Below, piece after piece: positions 1-7,875 of a stretch of 51,933 bases of DNA; the first letter of the stretch is position 1; each line of letters starts with the position of its first letter. The notes under the pieces were generated by a model. The model searched no databases and was not told the origin of the DNA. It was given only the letters and a program-made list of their open reading frames with translations. The position numbers and the translations under genes are program-made. The DNA comes from an uncultured Ignavibacteriales bacterium (GTDB lineage: Bacteria > Bacteroidota > Ignavibacteria > Ignavibacteriales > Ignavibacteriaceae), in assembly GCA_903929035.1 (NCBI GenBank), contig CAIYTF010000040.1:1-51933 (forward strand), read 5' to 3'.

Positions 1-111
1 CTACCGGCAAAAAAGCATCAAATGAATTTCTTGAAAATTCACCAGTTGTATTTGCTGAATTCTTGCCAAAATGGAATTATTCTTTCACTCCTTATCTGGT
101 ATAAGTTATTT

Positions 112-405
112 TTAATTCATTCCTTGGGCTTTGCTCAAACTATTAAGTTTATCTTGAGAGTAGCCTGCCCGCGCCCAGCTAATAAACTTGTACATATTCG
201 CGTGAACTTCCGTGATTGTCTGAAAGTTGTCATAGTTATCAGCTGTTGACACAAAATCAATTTCATAAATTTCTTTAAGGGCATTGTTTTGGGAGTTGAG
301 ACCAAAATAATTAATTATCCCCGTGAGCAGCATAAGCACAAGCACTATTCCCGGTGCAATGAGCAGCTTCTTTGATAGATGTAAATTCCCGATAAAAGTA
401 AACAT
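112..405 (-). pseudogene. N-terminal fragment of a methyl-accepting chemotaxis protein
   Basis: The 97-residue product starts like a four-helix-bundle chemoreceptor: a short cytoplasmic segment (NLHLSKKLLIAPG), one membrane segment (IVLVLMLLTGIINYFGL) and the beginning of a helical periplasmic sensor (ALKEIYEIDFVSTADNYDNF, then ANMYKFISWARAGYSQ). A purine-rich GATGAG lies just upstream of the ATG. Reading stops after about 60 periplasmic residues, and the remaining 111 bases to the window edge show stops close by in this frame. There is no second membrane segment, HAMP or signalling domain. Family members are usually over 500 residues, so this is probably a decayed or truncated receptor. A frameshifted gene continuing beyond the window edge cannot be excluded. 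Confidence 0.5.
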
Positions 406-934
406 ATTATCTCATCTTTAATTTTAGTTTGATTTTAAAGCCTTTACCTTTGCCCGAGAAATTAAGCCAAAGGAAAGGATTATTATTTATTGGTTATATT
501 CATATTTCTCCGATAGGAGATTAATGGATGCAGAACATACGATAGTTTTACTATAATAAATTAATTACCACCTAATACTAATGAATTTCGATAAAACTGC
601 AAAATTATTGAAATATATTTTGCAAAAAAATGTCTAATGTGTAGAGAAATTTGTCCTGCTGCCATTTCCAATTTGCTCAAACACAGGAATACGGTTGTTG
701 AGCTGATACAAAACGAATATGCAGATGGAGTTTGACAGTTTTCAAGTTTGGGAATTATTCCAAACATCCCTATATTTAAGAATTAGAATTATAGAACATC
801 AACAAAATATTTGACTGAATCATTCGGTACGAACGCGTTTCGCGTGATTAAAATCGCGGAGCTATTTTTTTTGATGATAACTTAATTTATAGATAATTAT
901 TACCAATTTTTCAAAGTATAATCAAAGTATAATT
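406..934. other. Long gene-poor stretch upstream of the sugar cluster
   Basis: About 530 bases with no convincing gene. A short minus-strand frame at 561-767 has no recognisable features. On the plus strand, 590-717 reads as pieces in two frames (starting MNFDKTA, later MCREICPAAISNLL), which might be a decayed small gene, but nothing supports it. A small palindrome, ACGCG-TTT-CGCGT, lies at 833-845. The promoter of the 935 operon presumably lies in the AT-rich last 80 bases, but I cannot place it with confidence. Confidence 0.4.
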
Positions 935-1879
935 ATGATATGTGCAGTAACAGGCGGAGCCGGATTTATAGGTTCCAATCTTTCGGAAGCTCTTCTTAAA
1001 AAGGGACATAAAGTCCGCGTTATTGATAATTTTTTCACGGGTAGAAGAGAAAACATTGCTCCGTTTATTTCTGATATTACTTTGTATGAAGGTGATATTA
1101 GGAATACAGAGCTAATCTCGAAAGCCCTTAATGGAGTGGATGTTGTCTTTCACGAAGCCGCGTTCGTTTCTGTTCCGGGGTCAGTGGAGCATCCTGTTTT
1201 TTCAAATGACATTAATATAAACGGGACATTAAACGTTCTTGATTGTGCAGTGAAAGCGGGTGTTAAAAGAGTTGTTTTTGCAGCTTCAGCTGCAGCCTAT
1301 GGTGATATTCCCGAATTGCCGAATTATGAAGGTATGGTCACAAAGCCGCTTTCTCCTTACGCGGTGCAAAAGATTGCCGGTGAAAATTATCTAAAGATAT
1401 ATGCATCATTATATAATATTGAAACTGTCTCGCTAAGATATTTTAACGTATTCGGCAATCGTCAGAATCCGAAATCACAATATGCCGCCGCGATTCCCAA
1501 GTTTATATCAGGCATTCGCGATGGAATTTCACCCACGATTTTTGGTGACGGGACTCAAACCAGAGATTTTATATATGTAGATAATGTTGTGGAAGCAAAT
1601 ATTCTTGCAGCCACTGTTGACGGGATTTCAGGAATGCTGTTTAACTGCGCGTGCGGCGAACAAATTGTATTGAATGACGTGATAAAACTGATTAATGAAT
1701 ATTTCGGTAAAGATATAGAATCCATTTATGTACCGGCAAATGCCGGTGATATAAAGCACTCATACGCGTCAATTGAATTGATAAAACAGAAGATGGGGTT
1801 TGTTCCAAAGATATCTTTTAAAGAAGGACTTTACAAGACAATTGAGAGTTTTGCTCAGGCTTCACCGGGTTTAAAGTAA
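935..1879 (+). CDS. NAD-dependent nucleotide-sugar epimerase (GalE/WbpP-like extended SDR)
   Basis: This 314-residue protein is an extended short-chain dehydrogenase/reductase that probably epimerises a UDP- or other NDP-hexose at C4. The N-terminus carries the Rossmann nucleotide-binding motif TGGAGFIGSN. The catalytic Ser lies in FAASAAAYGD and the Tyr/Lys pair in SPYAVQK. Downstream motifs LRYFNVFGNRQNP, FGDGTQTRDFIYVDNVV and GIR are typical of the GalE/WbpP group, and the length fits. It opens a cluster of sugar-modifying genes on the same strand, with the first cupin gene about 45 bases downstream. Substrate (UDP-Glc versus UDP-GlcNAc) cannot be decided from sequence; the family assignment is secure. 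Confidence 0.9.
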   Translation: MICAVTGGAGFIGSNLSEALLKKGHKVRVIDNFFTGRRENIAPFISDITLYEGDIRNTELISKALNGVDVVFHEAAFVSVPGSVEHPVFSNDININGTLNVLDCAVKAGVKRVVFAASAAAYGDIPELPNYEGMVTKPLSPYAVQKIAGENYLKIYASLYNIETVSLRYFNVFGNRQNPKSQYAAAIPKFISGIRDGISPTIFGDGTQTRDFIYVDNVVEANILAATVDGISGMLFNCACGEQIVLNDVIKLINEYFGKDIESIYVPANAGDIKHSYASIELIKQKMGFVPKISFKEGLYKTIESFAQASPGLK

Positions 1880-1926
1880 ATTCAAAAGGAACTAATCATT
1901 GATTACAAATAAATTTGTTGCTGCCA

Positions 1927-2367
1927 ATGAATCATAAAACCACAATTTCGGATTGCAAGATAATTGATCTGCCCAAAATTCACGACACTCGGGGCAATTT
2001 GACTTATCTGGAGTCTTTCAGTCAGATACCGATGGAGATGCGGCGAATATTCTGGATATATGACGTACCGGGCGGTGAATTGCGCGGCGGGCACGCGATG
2101 AAAGAAATGAATGAATTTATAATTGCACTTTCCGGCAGTTTTGATGTATTAATTGATGATGGTACACATAAAGTAACTTTCTCGCTAAATAGATCTTTTT
2201 ACGGACTCTATGTACCCAAACTTCTATGGCGGCAGATGATAAATTTTTCAACAAATTCGGTGGCACTTGTTATTGCATCTACCGAGTACGATGAGAACGA
2301 CTACATCTTGAATTACGCTGATTTTATCTCGGTTAAATATGAAACGAAGTTATATGAAATCGATTGA
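1927..2367 (+). CDS. FdtA/WxcM-like cupin, sugar 3,4-ketoisomerase homologue, copy 1 (variant active site)
   Basis: A small cupin-fold protein (about 146 residues) of the FdtA/QdtA/WxcM family, which isomerises NDP-4-keto-6-deoxyhexoses to 3-keto sugars. Supporting segments are the N-terminal DTRGNLTYLES, the DVPGGELRGGHA strand, and the C-terminal ASTEYDENDYILNY. The usual HAHK catalytic strand reads HAMK here, so the second His of the conserved pair (around residue 58) is Met. The ATG at 1927 is preferred; an upstream in-frame TTG at 1915 is less likely. The gene overlaps the start of a second, more canonical paralogue. It may have changed substrate or serve as a partner subunit (inference). 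Family assignment is firm, activity is not. Confidence 0.85.
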   Translation: MNHKTTISDCKIIDLPKIHDTRGNLTYLESFSQIPMEMRRIFWIYDVPGGELRGGHAMKEMNEFIIALSGSFDVLIDDGTHKVTFSLNRSFYGLYVPKLLWRQMINFSTNSVALVIASTEYDENDYILNYADFISVKYETKLYEID

Positions 2368-2782
2368 GGATTGCAAAATATTAAATCTCGAAAAATTTGG
2401 TGATCGTCGCGGATTCCTCACGCCTCTCGAGTCCGGCGGAGTAGTTCCTTTTAAATTGGAACGAATTTTCTATCTATATGATATTCCCGGCGGCGCGGAC
2501 CGCGGTGGACACGCGCACAAAGAGTGTCACCAATTTATTGTTAGTGTCCTGGGCAGTTTTGAAGTTACTGTTACTGACAGTAAATCTACTCAAACTTTTA
2601 GGTTAGACCGCGCGAGTACAGGGATTTACATCCCGCCGACAATCTGGGCATCGCTAACAAATTTTTCATCAGGCGCGATCTGTTTGGTGTTAACTTCGGA
2701 AGTCTTTAATGAAAATGATTACATCAGAAATATTGAAGACTATAAATCATTCAGAACAGCTATAACAGAGAACGCGGAATGA
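2339..2782 (+). CDS. FdtA/WxcM-like cupin, sugar 3,4-ketoisomerase homologue, copy 2
   Basis: A 147-residue paralogue of the preceding gene with the intact family signature: GDRRGFLTPLES near the N-terminus, DIPGGADRGGHAHKECHQF with both active-site-type histidines, and TSEVFNENDYIRN near the C-terminus. FdtA/QdtA enzymes convert a 4-keto-6-deoxy sugar nucleotide to its 3-keto isomer before transamination. The start overlaps the preceding gene; the second in-frame ATG at 2354 shortens the overlap and better matches the family N-terminus. The stop overlaps the start of the aminotransferase gene, so the three are probably translationally coupled. The nucleotide carrier (dTDP or GDP) is unknown, but the only dehydratase nearby is the GDP-mannose type. 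Confidence 0.87.
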   Translation: MKRSYMKSIEDCKILNLEKFGDRRGFLTPLESGGVVPFKLERIFYLYDIPGGADRGGHAHKECHQFIVSVLGSFEVTVTDSKSTQTFRLDRASTGIYIPPTIWASLTNFSSGAICLVLTSEVFNENDYIRNIEDYKSFRTAITENAE

Positions 2783-3909
2783 AATACCCGATTGCTAAGC
2801 CTGTTCTTATCGGTAATGAAAGAAAGTATCTTATTGATGCTTTTGACAGCACTTGGATATCATCGCAGGGAAGTTACATTGCAGAAGTTGAAAAACAATT
2901 TGCCGCGTTTTGTAATGTTGAAGAGGCGTTAACCTGCTCAAACGGGACAGTGGCTTTACATTTGGCTTTGCTGGCGATTAACTTACAGGCTGGAGATGAA
3001 GTTATTATTCCTGCTGTTACTTACATAGCCACTGCAAATGCAGTAAGTTATATGGGCGGTAAACCTGTTTTTGTAGATATTCGTCCTGATACTATTAATA
3101 TTAATGAAAATGCTATCGAAGCAGCTATCACCCCGAAAACAAAGGCGATAATAGTTGTTCATTTATACGGGCATCCTTGCGAGATGGATGCTATAATGGC
3201 AATAGCTAAAAAGCACAATCTTGTTGTAATAGAAGATGCAGCAGAAGCACACGGCGCACTTTATTATTCTATTGAAAATGGAATAAAAGCTGCTAAACCC
3301 GCGGGTTCTATTGGCGATATTGCCACTTTCAGTTTCTTCGGGAACAAGATTATCACATCAGGAGAAGGCGGAATGGTTACAACGAATAACCCTGAATTTG
3401 CTGACACCATAAGGCTGATGAAAGATCAGGGTATGTCAACTGAAAAGCGGTATTGGTTTCCTGTAATTGGTTATAACTATCGAATGACAAATCTCCAGGC
3501 AGCTATTCTATTAGGACAACTTGAAAATGTTGATTGGCATTTAACTCAGCGAAGAAGAATTGCCGCGAAGTATATTAATAATTTGAAGGAAAATCCATTA
3601 ATCTTAATTCCGCCGGAATTGGAAAATGTGAAGAGCAGTTATTGGATGTTCACTATGCTGTTATCGGGCAAGATTGCCCATAAGCGTGACGCGGTTATGG
3701 CAGAATTGCGGAATAGAGGTGTCGATTCCAGACCGATATTTTATCCTTTGCCGGAGATGCCCCCTTATTTTGAGGAAAACAACAGAGTTAAATATCCTGT
3801 ATCCTTTGAACTTTCATATTCCGGTTTTAATCTTCCGTCAAGCAATTATCTGACAGATGAGGATATAGATATTATTTGCGAAGAAGTTAATAGTGTTATT
3901 AAGAATTAA
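2779..3909 (+). CDS. DegT/DnrJ/EryC1/StrS-family PLP sugar aminotransferase (perosamine synthase-like)
   Basis: A 376-residue PLP-dependent aminotransferase acting on keto-deoxy sugar nucleotides. The N-terminus PVLIGNERKYLIDAFDSTW resembles GDP-perosamine synthases. The PLP-binding Lys lies in SFFGNKIITSGEGG, and VIEDAAEAHGA provides the cofactor-contacting Asp. The NK-I-T-x-GEGG form of the Lys motif is the type common in C4-aminotransferases such as perosamine synthase, whereas FdtB-like C3-aminotransferases usually carry a different Lys motif (family knowledge). This sits oddly with the two adjacent 3,4-ketoisomerase-like genes. The start overlaps the previous stop by 4 bases. Likely product: an amino-deoxyhexose for surface glycans, with Gmd supplying the keto sugar. 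Confidence 0.88.
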   Translation: MKYPIAKPVLIGNERKYLIDAFDSTWISSQGSYIAEVEKQFAAFCNVEEALTCSNGTVALHLALLAINLQAGDEVIIPAVTYIATANAVSYMGGKPVFVDIRPDTININENAIEAAITPKTKAIIVVHLYGHPCEMDAIMAIAKKHNLVVIEDAAEAHGALYYSIENGIKAAKPAGSIGDIATFSFFGNKIITSGEGGMVTTNNPEFADTIRLMKDQGMSTEKRYWFPVIGYNYRMTNLQAAILLGQLENVDWHLTQRRRIAAKYINNLKENPLILIPPELENVKSSYWMFTMLLSGKIAHKRDAVMAELRNRGVDSRPIFYPLPEMPPYFEENNRVKYPVSFELSYSGFNLPSSNYLTDEDIDIICEEVNSVIKN

Positions 3910-3957
3910 AAAACCATAACAATCTTAGAGCTAAACATTTATCACTCCATATCACAA

Positions 3958-5064
3958 ATAAATTTTGATTGCAGTCATTTCGACCCGGTCAAGCCCTGTA
4001 AACCTCACAAACAGCATAGCCTGTTTTGTGATGATTGTTCCTATTATCAAAAGATAGGGGCGCGAATACTTGTAATTAAATTCGCGGCATCAGGTGATGT
4101 TTTGAGAACAACCTCGATTCTTCCGGCTATTTCTGAAAAACATAATGGCGCATCAATATACTGGATTACGGCAAAGAACGCGGTATCGATATTTGAGAAT
4201 AACCCTTTTGTTAAACGTGTGTTTGCTGATAGCGCAGATTATCTGCCGATGCTGCAAGTTCAATATTTTGACGCGGTTTATAATTTAGAAGCTGACACAT
4301 ATTCGAGTACACTTGCCGCTTTAGCAAAGTCCGATAACAAATTTGGCTTTGTTATGCACCCTGATGGTGCTGTGAAACCTATCAATGATTTAGCGGACGA
4401 GTGGTTCTTGATGGGAATCAACGACAACATAAAAAAACAAAATACGAAAACATATTTCGAACATATTTATCACATCTGTGATTTTAAGAGTACTATAACT
4501 CCGCCGAAGATATTTTTATCCGACAGCGAAAAGATAATCACGGAAAACTTCCGCCTAAAATATTCTTTTAACAGCGGCAAAAAGATTATTGGAATAAACA
4601 CCGGTGCAGGAAAACGATGGCAGTTAAAAAAATGGGGATTTTCTGACCATATTGCATTGATAGAGAAAATACATCAAGAACGAAAAGATACAGAGCTTGT
4701 TTTGTTTGGCGGTCCGGAAGAGGAAGACTATAATAAGCACATAGTAAACGCCCTCTCCTTTTCTATTACTGATGCCGGCACTCAAAACAGCGTGAGAAGC
4801 TTTTTTGCTTTAGTTGACGCGGTTGATATTCTTTTTACACCGGACAGTTTGGCTATGCACGCTGGTGTTGCACTTGACAAAAATGTTATTGTTTATACCG
4901 GACCGACATCATATACTGAATTGGATGTGTTTGGCAAGGGTAAAGTTATCCGATCAAATATGGAGTGTCTTTCTTGTTATCTCAATCATTGTGATAAAGA
5001 AATTAACTGTATGAATACACTGAGTGTTGATACTATGTTTGCCGCGATTACAATGTTTTTATAA
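3958..5064 (+). CDS. GT9-family glycosyltransferase (heptosyltransferase-like) with Cys-rich N-terminus; no canonical start
   Basis: A lipopolysaccharide heptosyltransferase-like (GT9) enzyme. The nucleotide-sugar domain contains IGINTGAGKRWQLKKWG, ELVLFGGPEEE, and FTPDSLAMHAGVAL. The first in-frame conventional start is TTG at 4102, but the open frame continues upstream and encodes the family N-terminus ILVIKFAASGDVLRTTS preceded by a Cys-rich segment, DCSHFDPVKPCKPHKQH followed by FCDDCSYY. The frame is open back to the previous gene's stop at 3907-3909 but has no ATG, GTG or TTG before 4102. The sequence around 3958 reads ATA-AAT-TTT-GAT-TGC, so ATA may replace an ancestral ATG, or an ATA/ATT codon may be used. 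Starting at 4102 would delete the first beta strand, including the GDVLRTT loop. Confidence 0.8.
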   Translation: MNFDCSHFDPVKPCKPHKQHSLFCDDCSYYQKIGARILVIKFAASGDVLRTTSILPAISEKHNGASIYWITAKNAVSIFENNPFVKRVFADSADYLPMLQVQYFDAVYNLEADTYSSTLAALAKSDNKFGFVMHPDGAVKPINDLADEWFLMGINDNIKKQNTKTYFEHIYHICDFKSTITPPKIFLSDSEKIITENFRLKYSFNSGKKIIGINTGAGKRWQLKKWGFSDHIALIEKIHQERKDTELVLFGGPEEEDYNKHIVNALSFSITDAGTQNSVRSFFALVDAVDILFTPDSLAMHAGVALDKNVIVYTGPTSYTELDVFGKGKVIRSNMECLSCYLNHCDKEINCMNTLSVDTMFAAITMFL

Positions 5065-5111
5065 TTGCTGTTTAGCCCGTTTTGGCGATAATCCAATGCC
5101 GCTATTGTTTT

Positions 5112-5206
5112 AGGACTTGTTCAGAAATAATATTAACACTTTCTCACGCGAAGACGCGAAGGTTAGATATAGAAGTTGTAAATGTTATTTTTTTTACAAG
5201 GACTTA
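5112..5206. repeat. Palindromic MITE-like repeat, copy 1 (upstream of gmd)
   Basis: About 95 bases clearly related to a second copy at 6406-6500. Both contain a core ACTTTCTCACGCGAAGA and similar ends (AGGACTTGTTCAGAAATAA here). The terminal inversion is degenerate in this copy. It occupies most of the intergenic space between the GT9 gene and gmd. Confidence 0.6.
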
Positions 5207-5269
5207 GTCCCATATTGACGGGAAAGATTTTAAATATTCATTATATAAAAAAATAAAAAGGTATCTATT

Positions 5270-6397
5270 TTGAAAAAAGCACTTATTACCGGAATTACCG
5301 GACAGGATGGCAGCTATCTCGCGGAGCTATTGCTAAGCAAGGGTTATGAAGTTCACGGCATAATCAGGAGAAGCAGTTCTTTCAATACTAACCGTATTGA
5401 TCATTTGTACAATAACCCTTCACTTAATCACAAGCTGCTGCATTTGCACTATGGTGATTTGGTGGATACGAGTAACTTGAACCGGCTGCTTGATAAAATC
5501 GAGCCGGACGAAATTTATAATCTTGCAGCCCAAAGCCACGTACAGGTTTCTTTCGAGGTTCCTGATTATACAGCGCAGGTTGATGCATTAGGAACATTAC
5601 GATTCCTTGATGCAATTCGTGAAGTTGGCTTGCGGCAAGTGAGGTTTTACCAGGCATCGACAAGTGAGCTTTACGGGAAAGTGCAGGAAATTCCGCAGAG
5701 TGAAACAACGCCATTTTATCCGCGTTCGCCTTACGCGGTGGCTAAACTCTATGGCTACTGGATAATTGTAAACTATCGCGAAGCATATAACATCTATGCC
5801 TGTAATGGAATTCTTTTTAATCACGAATCTCCCCGGCGCGGTGAAACATTTGTTACGCGGAAAATAACACGCGCCGCGGCACGCATTTTACTCGGAATGC
5901 AAAGCAATCTTTCACTTGGTAATATTAATTCCAAGCGCGACTGGGGATTTGCACCGGAATATTGCGAGGGTATGTGGCGGATTTTGCAGCAAGATAAAGC
6001 AGATGATTTTGTATTGGCAACCGGCGAAACACGCACCGTTAAAGAGTTCATTGAAAAAACTTTCGGGCATCTCGGCATTCATTTAGGTTGGAAAGGAACC
6101 GGTGCTGAAGAAGTAGGATTCATTGATTCAGTAAATAAAGAAACACTGAGAACACTTACCGATGGTATTGTTTCGGGTAATCATTATGGACTGAAGGTTT
6201 CTGATTTGATAAAAGAAGGAACCGTTGTAGTAAAAGTGGACCCCCGCTATTATCGCCCAACAGAAGTTGATTTGTTAATAGGCAATCCGGCAAAGGCTGA
6301 AAGAGTGTTAGGGTGGAAAGCTCAGACTAAGTTTGAAGATTTAGTTAAACTTATGGTGCAGGCAGATTTGGAATTAGTGTTGAAGAAAGGGGAATGA
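5270..6397 (+). CDS. gmd: GDP-mannose 4,6-dehydratase
   Basis: A full-length 375-residue GDP-mannose 4,6-dehydratase, converting GDP-mannose to GDP-4-keto-6-deoxymannose, the precursor of GDP-fucose, GDP-rhamnose, GDP-perosamine and related sugars. Diagnostic segments are [35 protein letters not shown], the catalytic [11 protein letters not shown] and [13 protein letters not shown], and [16 protein letters not shown]. The start codon is TTG, with an AAAAAGG element a suitable distance upstream. It is separated from the rest of the sugar cluster by a palindromic repeat, with a second copy of that repeat directly downstream. It probably supplies the keto sugar for the aminotransferase and cupins upstream. 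The assignment is very secure. Confidence 0.97.
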   Translation: MKKALITGITGQDGSYLAELLLSKGYEVHGIIRRSSSFNTNRIDHLYNNPSLNHKLLHLHYGDLVDTSNLNRLLDKIEPDEIYNLAAQSHVQVSFEVPDYTAQVDALGTLRFLDAIREVGLRQVRFYQASTSELYGKVQEIPQSETTPFYPRSPYAVAKLYGYWIIVNYREAYNIYACNGILFNHESPRRGETFVTRKITRAAARILLGMQSNLSLGNINSKRDWGFAPEYCEGMWRILQQDKADDFVLATGETRTVKEFIEKTFGHLGIHLGWKGTGAEEVGFIDSVNKETLRTLTDGIVSGNHYGLKVSDLIKEGTVVVKVDPRYYRPTEVDLLIGNPAKAERVLGWKAQTKFEDLVKLMVQADLELVLKKGE

Positions 6398-6405
6398 TGG
6401 GGCTG

Positions 6406-6500
6406 AGGACTCGTTTAGAAATAACATTAATACTTTCTCACGCGAAGACCGCGAAAGGTTATATGTTGGAAGATGTAAAGGTTATTTCTAAACGAGTTCT
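6406..6500. repeat. Palindromic MITE-like repeat, copy 2 (between gmd and the NtrC-type gene)
   Basis: The ends are inverted repeats of 20 bases with two mismatches (outer end AGGACTCGTTTAGAAATAAC; its partner occupies 6481-6500). The core ACTTTCTCACGCGAAGA is shared with the copy at 5112. The right end touches the stop codon of the convergent regulator gene, so the transcribed hairpin could also terminate both converging transcripts. Confidence 0.7.
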
Positions 6501-7854
6501 AAATCTCGATATTTAGATCTTTAATTTTGCGATATAGCGTGGATAGCCCGAGATTGAGCGCGATTGCCGCGCGCTCTTTGTCGTAGTTGCTTGCCTCGAG
6601 TGCACGCAGGATGTAATCTTTCTCGATGCGCCGCATAAATTCATCAAGTGCGCCGATTTTTTCAGGCAAATGTATTTCGCGCGAGTTCTGCAATGATTCG
6701 GGAAGATCGTGTATGGTTATCGTGTCGGAGCGGGCAAAAATCACTGCTCGTTCAATAGCATTTTCTAGCTCGCGTACCTCGCCTTTCCATTCATAATTCA
6801 TCAGCGTGCGCAGTGCGCTGCCTTCTATGCCGCGCACATTTTTGGTCATTTCAACCCGGTACTTGTTGATGAAGTGCTCAGTGAGAAGGGGAATGTCTTC
6901 CTGCCTTTGTTTCAATGAAGGCATTTTCAATTCAACAACATTGAGCCGATAGAAAAGGTCTTCGCGAAATCTGCCTTTTTCAATTTCATCTGATAGGATA
7001 CGATTAGTGGTAGCAAGAAACCGTATGTTGATAGGAAATGCCATCGTGGAACCAACCGGTGTACATTCGCGTTCTTGCAGAACGCGTAGCAGCTTAACTT
7101 GCAAATTGAGTGGCATTTCGCTGACTTCATCAAGAAAAAGCGTACCACCGTCAGCTGCTTTCATATAGCCGTCTTTATCTGAAATTGCACCAGTAAAAGC
7201 ACCCCGTTTATGACCAAATAATTCGCTTTCAATCAGGTTTTCGCTAATAGCACCGCAATTGACTGCAACAAAAGGTTTTGATTTGCGTTTACTGTGGTAG
7301 TGAATCGCGCGTGCAGCGAGTTCTTTTCCTGTTCCGCTGTTTCCTGTTATCAGTATAGTGCTGTCGGTTTGAGCAACAGTTGTAATCATCTCGAAAACAT
7401 TTTGCATCGCGGGACTTTTACCGATTATATTGGAAAAATCATATTTCCGCTGCACTTCTCTGCGTAATATCTGATTTTCAAGGAGCAATCGTTTCATATC
7501 AAAGAGACGATGAATTTTAATAATTAATTCATCGAATTCAACCGGCTTTAATATATAATCGTGAGCACCTGCGCGGAGTGCTTTAATTGCTGTTTCGAGT
7601 GACCCGTAAGCCGTGATTACCATAAATGAAACATTGGAGGTTATGGCGGAAACTTTTTCAAGAAGTTCTGTTCCTTTCATACGCGGCATTTCAATATCGG
7701 TAATAATCAGATCATAATAATTATCCAAAGTTTTTTCATACGCGATGCTCCCGTTTTCGGCTTGATCGACCACGAAACCTTCGTTTGTCAGGATGTATGA
7801 AAGTGATTCTCTGATGATATCTTCGTCATCAACCACAAGAATTTTTTCAGGCAT
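6499..7854 (-). CDS. NtrC-family sigma-54-dependent response regulator
   Basis: A 451-residue three-domain activator. The receiver domain (about 1-120) has acidic residues near position 10, the phospho-acceptor Asp53 in ITDIEMP and Lys103 in YILKPVEF. The AAA+ domain has Walker A GNSGTGKE (about 171-178), the sigma-54 contact loop GAFTGA (218-223) and GGTLFLDEV as Walker B. The C-terminus is a Fis-type helix-turn-helix (ERAAIALNLGLSTLYRKIKDL). All catalytic motifs are intact. It lies 21 bases downstream of a PAS histidine kinase on the same strand and is presumably its cognate regulator. No convincing -24/-12 promoter was found nearby, so its targets are unknown. Confidence 0.95.
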   Translation of the reverse strand: MPEKILVVDDEDIIRESLSYILTNEGFVVDQAENGSIAYEKTLDNYYDLIITDIEMPRMKGTELLEKVSAITSNVSFMVITAYGSLETAIKALRAGAHDYILKPVEFDELIIKIHRLFDMKRLLLENQILRREVQRKYDFSNIIGKSPAMQNVFEMITTVAQTDSTILITGNSGTGKELAARAIHYHSKRKSKPFVAVNCGAISENLIESELFGHKRGAFTGAISDKDGYMKAADGGTLFLDEVSEMPLNLQVKLLRVLQERECTPVGSTMAFPINIRFLATTNRILSDEIEKGRFREDLFYRLNVVELKMPSLKQRQEDIPLLTEHFINKYRVEMTKNVRGIEGSALRTLMNYEWKGEVRELENAIERAVIFARSDTITIHDLPESLQNSREIHLPEKIGALDEFMRRIEKDYILRALEASNYDKERAAIALNLGLSTLYRKIKDLNIEI

Positions 7855-7875
7855 AAATCATATACTCTCTTTTTA

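Noticed and set aside
22-249. A 75-residue plus-strand frame
   Set aside because: Lies opposite the chemoreceptor fragment, which has recognisable family features; the plus frame has none.
590-717. A possible decayed small gene (MNFDKTA..., MCREICPAAISNLL...)
   Set aside because: Requires a frameshift and matches no family I know.
561-767. A 68-residue minus-strand frame
   Set aside because: No motif, no convincing ribosome site, and composition like non-coding AT-rich DNA.
2270-2287. TGGCAC followed by TTGC resembling a sigma-54 promoter
   Set aside because: Spacing is one base too long and it lies inside the first cupin gene.
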